Origin: Veillonellaceae bacterium
GTDB taxonomy: Bacteria; Bacillota; Negativicutes; Veillonellales; Veillonellaceae
Direction of reading: 5' to 3'
Assembly: GCA_900766245.1 (NCBI GenBank)
Contig: CAAFUR010000019.1
Coordinates: forward strand, 1 to 9,972
DNA length: 9,972 nt
The notes under the pieces are model-generated. The model was given only the letters and a program-made list of their open reading frames with translations. It had not been told where the DNA came from and ran no database searches. The translations under genes and the position numbers were made by a program. This document shows, piece by piece, positions 1-6,900 of the stretch. How positions within the stretch are numbered: position 1 is the first letter of the stretch; each line of letters begins with the position of its first letter.

Positions 1-11
1 GAGGTATTTCT

Positions 12-603
12 ATGCAATTCAAGTCCTTTGATGAGTTGAGTATTCAAGATAATTTTATCTTTGAAAAGGTAATGCGTGAGAAGTCAATTTGTAAGGAATT
101 ATTAGAACGGGTATTGGAGGTTTCTATTCAGGATATTGCGTATATTGAAACGGAAAAAACGATGGAATCCTATATTTTCTGGAAAGCGTCATAAGTATAC
201 ATTTACAAAAAAATGCACAGAAGAACTGGGCAAAGAGTTGGGCGATGGATTAACAACTATCTTTTTAAGTACTAAAGCAGAAATGAATGATGTTTCGGAA
301 TTATTACAGAATTTTTTGGACTATGTAGATGGTAGACCACCAGTAGATGGATTAATACAACAGATGGATGAGATAGTACATGTAGTGAAGCAAAGTAAAG
401 AATGGAGGGGTGAGTATATGAAGCTAGAAATGGATCGGAAGAAATATTGGCGTGAAGGAAAACTAGAGGGAAAAGAAGAAGGTAGATTAGAAGCTATTAT
501 TGGTATGCTACGTGAAAAATTATCGGTAGAGATGATTGCCCGTATTACCAATATGTCTGTAGAACAAGTGATTCAAATTGGAAAAGAGCATGCGCTCTTA
601 TAA
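12..603 (+). pseudogene. Rpn-family nuclease / putative transposase remnant, internally deleted and frameshifted
   Basis: Two frames together resemble one protein of the Rpn / PD-(D/E)XK nuclease family transposase group. The start at 12 has GAGG just upstream (1-4) and opens with MQFKSFDELSIQDNFIFEKV, a typical N-terminus of this family. That frame runs to about 170 and stops at 192-194. The frame shifted by +1 takes over near 172 with SGKRHKYTF, equivalent to the family segment just after the nuclease core. It continues through FLDYVDG, KEWRGEYM, a charged coiled-coil-like stretch (REGKLEGKEEGRLEA) and a C-terminal helix pair to the stop at 601-603. The central region that normally carries the catalytic Asp and ExQ residues is missing. 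From memory of full-length relatives (about 300 residues) I estimate some 80-100 residues are lost. The second frame's only early start is TTG at 136 without a good ribosome site, so separate expression is unlikely. Intact Rpn proteins are DNA endonucleases that promote recombination; this copy should be inactive. The family match is from recognition, not a search. Confidence 0.8.
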
Positions 604-620
604 ATCGTTTCTTGCGATGC

Positions 621-900
621 TATGAAAACTTGTGGCACGCATTGAGTGCTTAAATGAACGAGTGCGACACATTCCTCCACAAACTGATCCTACGGTAGGT
701 TTGCTCCGGAATATGTCGCGCTCGTTTTGTATTTGTGTAATTCAGTGAATATGGGGGCCACAAGTTTTCTACTCATCACTGCGTTCCTCAGAGAATAGTT
801 TGTGGTGTTTGTTCGGGGGCATACTGTGCTCTTCTTGTGTTTGTGTGATTTAGGTAGTAAGGAACGCCACAAGGCTGCTACGCCTAAATGCATTCCTCAG
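621..900. repeat. Intergenic repeat element: one inverted and two direct copies of a ~110-bp unit
   Basis: This gene-free stretch is built from related copies. Direct copies: 700-796 and 808-904 align with about a 108-base offset, sharing TTTGYTC, TTGTRTTTGTGTRATT, GCCACAAG and CRTTCCTCAG. The word RTTCCTC recurs at 671, 783 and 892. Inverted copies: GAAAACTTGTGGC at 624-636 is the exact reverse complement of 757-769, and 657-675 matches the reverse complement of 708-726 at 17 of 19 positions. Together 624-769 could fold into a long stem topped by a CCTAC/GTAGG mini-hairpin near 689-699. No reading frame looks like a known protein. It could be a MITE-like or REP-like dispersed element, or a structured RNA. 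It sits between a dead nuclease gene and metE, a common place for such elements to accumulate. Confidence 0.65.
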
Positions 901-935
901 GACTCTTATTACTACTTCACATGCGAAATATCTTT

Positions 936-956
936 GTTATAGTTTTAATATATAAC
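936..956. promoter_or_regulatory. Inverted repeat in the metE leader, possible operator
   Basis: GTTATA at 936-941 and TATAAC at 951-956 form a perfect 6-bp inverted repeat separated by nine AT-only bases except one G. It overlaps a weak -35-like TTGTTA (934-939). A candidate -10, TATTAT, lies further down at 974-979. It could be a repressor operator for metE, but in such AT-rich DNA short symmetric words arise easily by chance. I see no SAM-I riboswitch core and no T-box GGGTGG-type motif between 901 and 1056. Confidence 0.25.
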
Positions 957-1041
957 ACACTATTTTTTATACATATTATACAAATCCCTACCTAAGGAGT
1001 ATAGTATAGAAATCAGATTGATACTTATCGATGTACACTAT

Positions 1042-1048
1042 GGAGGTG
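1042..1048 (+). promoter_or_regulatory. Ribosome binding site of metE
   Basis: GGAGGTG lies eight bases before the ATG at 1057. It decides the start: the same frame is open back to a TTG at 1018, but that codon lacks a suitably spaced site (AAGGAG at 994-999 is 18 bases away). Family N-termini also begin around the KYSVTGFPRIG segment encoded from 1057. Confidence 0.85.
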
Positions 1049-1056
1049 TTGTATAT

Positions 1057-3330
1057 ATGAAATATTCTGTAACTGGATTCCCACGTATTGGGGCGAAACG
1101 AGAGTTAAAATTTATTACTGAATCTTATTTCCGAGGCGATGTGAGCCTAGCGGATTTGACGAAGGTTGTGAAAGAGCAACGTGAGGTACAATGGAAAGTA
1201 CAACAGGCGGCTGGGGCAGATTTCATTCCATCCAATGATTATTCCTTGTACGATGGTGTATTGGACACAGCTTTCACATTAAATGCGATTCCAAAGCGTT
1301 ATCAAGACCTAGGATTAGGTGAGGTAGATACGTACTTTGCAGTGGCTCGTGGTTATCAAGGGGAGGCTGGCGATGTGAAAGCCTTCTCCATGAAGAAATG
1401 GTTCAACACGAACTATCACTACTTGGTGCCAGAAATCGACGATGACGTGAAGTTGCAATTGCGTTCCACAGCGTTCTTAGATGGCTATCGTCAAGCGAAG
1501 TCCTTAGGAATTGAAACCAAACCTGTCTTAGTAGGACCTTTCACATTCTTGCAATTAGCAGATTTTAGGGGTACTAAAGGTATTGATGATGTGGTGAATG
1601 ATGTCATCACAGCCTATGTGGACATATTCAAGGCAGCCAAAGAGGAAGGAGTGTCCTGGATTCAGCTAGACGAGCCGTACTTGGTGTATGATCTTAACGA
1701 AGCAGATGTAGCATTGTTTGCTCGTATCTATGAAAGCTTGCTCCCACAAAAACAAGGCTTACATGTATTATTGCAAACTTACTTCGGAGATATCCGCGAT
1801 GCTTATGAAGTAGTGACAGGGCTTGACTTTGACGGCATTGGCTTGGATTTCATTGAAGGCAAGCAAACAGAATCTTTAGTGAAATCTTATGGATTCCCGC
1901 AAGGTAAACTGCTCTTTGCAGGCTTAGTAAACGGTAAAAATATTTGGCGTACTGATTATAAAAAAGTGTTAGCAAAGGTAGATGAATTAAGAGCAGCTGG
2001 CATCGATGTGGTGCTTAGCACATCGTGCTCCTTGCTACATGTGCCATACACCGTGGCGAACGAGCCGAAACTTTCACAAGAGGTGTTACAACATTTCTCA
2101 TTCGCCTATGAAAAACTAGGGGAATTGAAAGAAATCGCCGATCTAGCAGAGCTTTCAGAGTATACATCTGAAGAAGCATTCCAAGCGAACCAAACGTTGT
2201 TTACAAAATCTGAACTTCGTACCGATGAAAGCGTACAACAAGCGGTAGCAGCCTTGGTAGAAGAAGATTTTAACCGTCCACAAAATATCAAAGAACGTCA
2301 AGCGGCGCAAAAAGCCATCTTCCAACTACCATTGTTGCCAACCACAACGATTGGCTCCTTTCCACAAACAAAAGCGGTGAAAGAAAATCGTAAATTGTTC
2401 CGCCAAGGTGAGATTTCTGAAGCGGAATACCGTGCAAAAGCAAAAGAGTTCATCAAAGACTGCATCAAGTTACAAGAAGACATTGGTTTAGATGTGCTAG
2501 TGCATGGCGAGTTCGAGCGCAATGACATGGTGGAATTTTTCGGAGAAAACTTGGAAGGCTATGTGTTTACGTCTAATGCGTGGGTACAGTCCTATGGCAC
2601 ACGTGGTGTAAAACCGCCAATCGTGTTCGGTGACATCAAACGGAAACAAGCCATCACTATAGGTTACAATGCGTATGCTAGTAGCTTGACAGATAAACAA
2701 GTAAAAGGCATGTTGACAGGTCCTGTGACCATATTGAATTGGTCCTTCCCTCGTGAAGACATTTCTACGAAAGAAATGATGTACCAAATCGGGTTGGCCA
2801 TCCGTGAAGAGGTACTTGACTTAGAAGCGGCAGGTATTCGCATCATTCAAATCGATGAGGCAGCCCTTCGTGAAAAATTGCCATTGCGCCGTGCGGACTG
2901 GTATAGCGATTACCTAGACTTTGCCATCAAAGCATTCCGTCTATGTCATGCGAAAGTGAAAGTGGAAACGCAAATTCATACGCATATGTGCTATAGCGAG
3001 TTTGAAGATATTATCTCTGAAATCGATGCCATGGATGCAGACGTGATTACCTTTGAAGCTTCACGCTCTAAGTTAACATTACTAGATGCTTTATTGGAAA
3101 ATAACTTCCAAACAGAAGTAGGCCCTGGCGTATACGATATCCACTCTCCACGAGTGCCAAGCGTAGAAGAAATTAAAGACGTAATTCGTTTGATCGTTTC
3201 AAAAATCCCAGTAGAACATGTATGGATAAATCCAGACTGCGGACTCAAAACACGTGGCGAGAAAGAAACCGTTGCTAGTTTACAACACATGGTACAAGCA
3301 GTACAAGAAATTCGAGCAGAGTTGAGATAA
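1057..3330 (+). CDS. metE: Cobalamin-independent methionine synthase (5-methyltetrahydropteroyltriglutamate--homocysteine methyltransferase)
   Basis: MetE makes methionine in the cytosol by moving a methyl group from 5-methyltetrahydropteroyl-triglutamate to homocysteine, using zinc and no vitamin B12. The product is 757 residues, against 753 for the E. coli enzyme. The N-terminal barrel opens with SVTGFPRIGAKRELK (residues 4-18). The C-terminal catalytic barrel begins near residue 427 with TTTIGSFPQT, where I432-S434 correspond to the homocysteine-contacting I431-S433 of E. coli. Zinc ligands are all present: H643 and C645 (in THMCYSEF), E667 (in TFEAS) and C728 (in PDCGLKTR), a constant +2 offset from E. 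coli H641, C643, E665 and C726. The catalytic proton-donor histidine is H696 (YDIHSPR). The gene is intact with no frameshift. It is followed by TAA plus further in-frame stops and by a strong terminator, so it appears monocistronic. No methionine riboswitch is recognisable upstream, so the control mechanism is unknown. Confidence 0.98.
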   Translation: MKYSVTGFPRIGAKRELKFITESYFRGDVSLADLTKVVKEQREVQWKVQQAAGADFIPSNDYSLYDGVLDTAFTLNAIPKRYQDLGLGEVDTYFAVARGYQGEAGDVKAFSMKKWFNTNYHYLVPEIDDDVKLQLRSTAFLDGYRQAKSLGIETKPVLVGPFTFLQLADFRGTKGIDDVVNDVITAYVDIFKAAKEEGVSWIQLDEPYLVYDLNEADVALFARIYESLLPQKQGLHVLLQTYFGDIRDAYEVVTGLDFDGIGLDFIEGKQTESLVKSYGFPQGKLLFAGLVNGKNIWRTDYKKVLAKVDELRAAGIDVVLSTSCSLLHVPYTVANEPKLSQEVLQHFSFAYEKLGELKEIADLAELSEYTSEEAFQANQTLFTKSELRTDESVQQAVAALVEEDFNRPQNIKERQAAQKAIFQLPLLPTTTIGSFPQTKAVKENRKLFRQGEISEAEYRAKAKEFIKDCIKLQEDIGLDVLVHGEFERNDMVEFFGENLEGYVFTSNAWVQSYGTRGVKPPIVFGDIKRKQAITIGYNAYASSLTDKQVKGMLTGPVTILNWSFPREDISTKEMMYQIGLAIREEVLDLEAAGIRIIQIDEAALREKLPLRRADWYSDYLDFAIKAFRLCHAKVKVETQIHTHMCYSEFEDIISEIDAMDADVITFEASRSKLTLLDALLENNFQTEVGPGVYDIHSPRVPSVEEIKDVIRLIVSKIPVEHVWINPDCGLKTRGEKETVASLQHMVQAVQEIRAELR

Positions 3331-3347
3331 TAATAAATAATAGTAAG

Positions 3348-3400
3348 AAAACTACCAAGATACTTGAGTACTTAGCATCTCAAGATATCTTGGTAGTTTT
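3348..3400 (+). terminator. Strong hairpin terminator after metE, possibly bidirectional
   Basis: The left arm 3348-3368 (AAAACTACCAAGAT then ACTTGAG) pairs with the right arm 3379-3400 (CTCAAGATATCTTGGTAGTTTT). This gives about 21 base pairs with a single one-base bulge around a 10-base loop. The right arm ends in TTTT followed by T-rich sequence, and the left arm starts with AAAA, so it could also stop transcription from the other side. It begins 17 bases after the metE stop codon and isolates metE from the adhesin gene. Confidence 0.9.
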
Positions 3401-3661
3401 ATATTGTATCTTTATACATAACTGGTATACATAATTGTTTAAGGAAGGAATATTATATATGTGTATATAGGAATCGTAATAATTGAGAAGTAAAGATAAC
3501 TATAAACTAAGAATAAATTAAAAAATAGGTGTTTTTAATTAATTCGATGTACTTTTATTTATTTTAATAGATAGTTAGAACAAAGATGTAAAATGATTAA
3601 ATATATCGACTTTTTTGGAAATAAAATAAGACTGAAATTATAATATTTGAAGAAAAAACTA
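3401..3661. other. AT-rich non-coding spacer
   Basis: This stretch is very AT-rich and holds no convincing gene. The only open frames are tiny, for example a 16-codon frame from the ATG at 3592 without a ribosome site. Nothing else is recognised here; it probably serves as upstream sequence for the adhesin promoter. Confidence 0.6.
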
Positions 3662-3690
3662 TTCCAATGTGCACCTAATTAGTATATAAT
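3662..3690 (+). promoter_or_regulatory. Candidate sigma-70-type promoter for the adhesin gene
   Basis: A perfect -10 hexamer TATAAT (3685-3690) lies 17 bases after a poor -35-like TTCCAA (3662-3667, three of six consensus bases). Transcription starting near 3697 would give a leader of about 260 bases before the adhesin ATG. A second TATAAT at 3791-3796 has no plausible -35. The -10 is convincing in form, but TATAAT is easy to find in AT-rich DNA. Confidence 0.4.
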
Positions 3691-3750
3691 AGAATAGAAA
3701 AATTATTTTTTTAACAAAGTAGTTTGTGTTAGGCGTTTAGTGTGAAAAGA

Positions 3751-3780
3751 GAGACCGGATGAGGGTCCCCCAAAGGATGG
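3751..3780 (+). promoter_or_regulatory. GC-rich island in the adhesin leader, unrecognised
   Basis: Thirty bases with 19 G or C stand out inside otherwise strongly AT-rich sequence. They contain GACC/GGTC arms (3753-3756 and 3764-3767), the run GGGTCCCCC (3763-3771) and two GGATG words (3757-3761 and 3775-3779). This could be a protein-binding site or the core of a structured leader RNA. I do not recognise it as any riboswitch class I know, including the cyclic-di-GMP, SAM, TPP, lysine and fluoride types. Confidence 0.35.
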
Positions 3781-3848
3781 TGTGTAAATATATAATAAAA
3801 TAATAATGAATGTTTATCTATTTTAATAAGTTGATTATGAAATACGTA

Positions 3849-3908
3849 AGCATTCAATTTTTTGTGCCATAAATGCTCAGCTTAGCAGTATGTATGGTAA
3901 GTGAGCAT
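3849..3908 (+). promoter_or_regulatory. Two mutually exclusive hairpins in the adhesin leader
   Basis: Hairpin A pairs AGCATT (3849-3854) with AATGCT (3872-3877). Hairpin B pairs 3873-3884 (ATGCTCA, a bulged G, CTTA) with 3898-3908 (TAAGTGAGCAT), giving 11 pairs around a 13-base loop. The two share bases 3873-3877 and cannot form together. B is the stronger and ends 39 bases before the adhesin ribosome site. A switch controlling adhesin expression is possible, but there is no direct evidence. Confidence 0.4.
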
Positions 3909-3926
3909 CACTAGTTTGTTATATAA

Positions 3927-3939
3927 ATGTTGTCAACAT
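3927..3939. promoter_or_regulatory. Palindrome just upstream of the adhesin ribosome site
   Basis: ATGTTG-T-CAACAT is a perfect 6-bp inverted repeat around one base, ending eight bases before the Shine-Dalgarno sequence. It may be an operator half-site pair for a dimeric regulator. A one-base spacer makes a stable RNA hairpin unlikely without melting the inner pairs. Confidence 0.3.
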
Positions 3940-3947
3940 ATGTGTAT

Positions 3948-3952
3948 AGGAG
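3948..3952 (+). promoter_or_regulatory. Ribosome binding site of the adhesin gene
   Basis: AGGAG lies six bases before the ATG at 3959. It supports this start, which also yields a textbook extended signal peptide from its first residue. Confidence 0.85.
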
Positions 3953-3958
3953 TTTAGT

Positions 3959-6900
3959 ATGAACAAAATTTTTAAGGTAATTTGGAGTAAGTCTAAACAA
4001 TGTTATATTGTTGTATCTGAAATGGCGAAAAATCATTCTGGTAAAAAGAAAATTGTTGTAGCTAGTATCTTGGCGGCTATGGCTGTGGGATCCGGAGCCT
4101 TGGTGACGGATGTATCGGCAGGTCCAGTAAGAGGTGGAGTATCTTTAGCAGGAGGTGAAACCATAACCGATGCGACTATTGCAATTGGCTCAGGCAGCTA
4201 TTCTGATGGAACAGCTATTGGAGGCGATGGAGCTAGGAGAGTTGAGCCAGGGATTGCTATTGGTGTAAATGCAAAAGCAATGGGGAACTCAAATGTAGTA
4301 ATGGGACTGGGAGCTCAGATCATAGGTCATTCTTTTGGCGTTGCAATCGGGCGTACTGCTCAAACTACAGACGATTATGGCGTAAGTGTAGGATATAATA
4401 CACATGCCGACCTTCATGGCATTGCTATGGGTGAACAATCACGAGCTAAGAAAACAGGGGCTACATCATTTGGTGTTAGTTCTCGTGGCTATGGTAATGG
4501 TGCTATAGCTGTAGGGTGGCAGTCGTTAGCGGGCGCTAATGTATATAATGAAAATGGTGTGCCCAATAATGATATCAATACTGATAATGGTAAAACTATT
4601 GATGATTATGATAAATGGGGCGATGTTGCCATTGGTGTCCGTACTATTGCTACAGGGGGTAATGCGACTGCCTTAGGTCGTGGTGCTACTGCTAGTGCAG
4701 CTAATGCTATCGCTATCGGTGGTGGTGATGGTGGTGAACCAACTAAGTCGGGTAATACAGCTTCCGATAATAAAGAAAAAACTAAAGCCACAGCAGAAAA
4801 AGCAGTAGCCATTGGTTATAAAGCATTAGCATCTGATAAAAGTGCTACATCTATAGGTACAGATGCGCAAGCAAGCAAAGCTAGAGCTACAGCTATCGGT
4901 TATGAAGTACGAGCGGTAGGTAAAAATGCCGTAGCAATTGGTTCTAGTGGCGAGAACAGCAATAGAAAATTAAATTCAGCAGGTGAAAATGCCATTTCTA
5001 TTGGTACAGCAGCACAAGCTAATAATAATGAATCTACAGCTATTGGTAAAGAGGCGTTAGCATCTAATACTAATGCTATTGCACTTGGTACAGGCGCAGA
5101 AGGAACAGGTAATACTGCTACAGCGATTGGTTATCTAGTGAAAGCAACAGAGAGTAATGCGTTTGCAGCAGGTAGTGAAAGCTTAGCTTCTGGTAAAAAC
5201 TCTATTAGTATTGGTAGCACATTTAATAATATAACAAATCAATCGACTGGCGAAGCTTCTATTGCCATTGGTGCCGCTGCACAGTCTAAAGGTGCTGGGT
5301 CTGTAGCCTTGGGTAGAAATGTACAGGCTTTGGAGAAATATACCACCGCAGTTGGTATGAATATCACCGCTAGTGATAATGCTTCTGCTAGTACGATTCT
5401 AGGTTATAACTCGTATACAAAAGCTAATCAGTCTGTCAATATTGGTTCTACTGTTAAAACTGAAGCAGGAGGTCAATATTCCACAGCTATTGGTTATACT
5501 CTAAGTGTAAGTGGAAAAAATGCTATTGGGATTGGTTCCAGTGATGACGGCATTGCTGATGATAAAAAGTTAATGGCTACAGGTGAAAGCTCCATTGCCA
5601 TTGGTACAAGAGCACAAGGTAAGGCATCAGGCGCAACAGCTATTGGTAAAGAAGCTGTAGCAAGTCATACCGATGCCATCGCATTGGGTACTTCTGCACA
5701 AGGAACGGGAGAAGCCTCTACCGCTATTGGTAATGGGGCAAAAGCCACGAATTCACATGCTTTTGCAGCGGGTGTAGGGGCTCAAGCAATAGGTAGCTCC
5801 GCTATTGCTGTTGGTAATAGTGCATCAGCATTAAAGGATAATGGCGTAGCTATAGGTACGAACACGACAGCTTCTGAAATAGAAACTGTAGCGGTAGGTT
5901 TACGTGCTTCAGCAGGAGGGAAACGTGCAGTTTCTGTTGGTATTGATACAGAATCAACAACAGCAGATGGTGTTTCTGTAGGTTATCTATCAAAATCACG
6001 AGCATTAGGAGCTGTTGCGATTGGTAGAAACGCAGTAGTAACAGCAGAAAAATCTACAGCTGTAGGTTATGATTTATCTATTACAAATTCTGGAAGTACA
6101 AATATTGGTTATACTTCTACAGTCAATGCGAATCAAGCGATTAGTGTGGGTGCTCGAAATTTAGTAGAAGCGGGAGCAGGATATGGTACTGCATTAGGAT
6201 ATTTTGTTAATATATCTGGTAAAAATGCAATCGGTATTGGATCTAGTGATGATACAAAAAATGTCATCGCTTCTACTAAAAATGCGATTGCTATTGGTAC
6301 ATCTGCACAGTCACATGGCACTTCTGGTATTGCTCTTGGTGACAATGCTGTAGTGGGTGTAGCTGAAGTAAAAGATACAAATGGACGTGTAACTACAGCG
6401 GCTGTGGATGCAAAACATGGAGTCGCGATTGGCACGAATGCAAAAGTATTGGCGGGCCAAGGTAGTGTAGCTCTTGGGTGGTCTACAGAGGTTAATGCAA
6501 GTGACGTAGTGAACTCCAGTACAGATCCAGGAGCAACTCGTGTATCACCATATTTGCTAGATAATATCGGAGAAGATAACTCCAATGATAAAGGTAATGG
6601 TATTGTGGCCATCGGTACAAAACGGACTTCTGGTGGCTCAGGATTTGCTCGTCGTTTGACTGGTGTTGCTGGTGCAATCGGAGATTATGATGCGGTTAAT
6701 TTAAAACAGTTAAAAGCATTAGAATCCAATGAGTGGTTATTACGTACACAAAATGCGGGAGATGCTAACCCAACTGATGTGGCGCCTCAAACTGTGAATA
6801 ATCAAACTAAGAAACGTGTTACTTTAAAAGCAGGCGACAATATTGCCATTTCTAATTCCAATGGTGTTGTTACGTTGAATGTAACAAATGTTGTGAAAAC

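Noticed and set aside
136..603. A separate 155-residue protein starting at TTG 136
   Set aside because: Its first dozen residues are out-of-frame translation of the nuclease N-terminal region, and it has no good ribosome site. It is better read as the C-terminal part of the broken nuclease gene.
690..893. A 67-codon minus-strand frame between the nuclease remnant and metE
   Set aside because: It falls wholly inside the intergenic repeat, and the two repeat units it covers are similar at DNA level with offsets of 108-112 that do not preserve the frame consistently. It might be annotated elsewhere as a hypothetical protein, but nothing supports translation.
1018..1056. Upstream TTG start for metE adding 13 residues
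   Set aside because: The ATG at 1057 has a well-spaced GGAGGTG and fits the family N-terminus; the extra residues have no counterpart in the family.
3592..3642. A 16-codon frame in the spacer
   Set aside because: It has no Shine-Dalgarno sequence and is of a length expected by chance.
3751..3780. Hammerhead ribozyme or known riboswitch in the adhesin leader
   Set aside because: The GGATGAG...AAAG pattern is only superficially like the hammerhead CUGAUGA...GAAA core and lacks the required bases and stems. No known riboswitch consensus could be matched by eye.
6133..6612. A 159-codon minus-strand frame opposite the adhesin head
   Set aside because: It is a shadow of the repetitive head coding sequence, with the same periodic composition and no recognisable protein.
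4172..6640. CRISPR-like or DNA-level tandem repeat array
   Set aside because: The short periodicity is protein-level (AIAIG repeats) with variable codon use and no conserved spacer-repeat structure.
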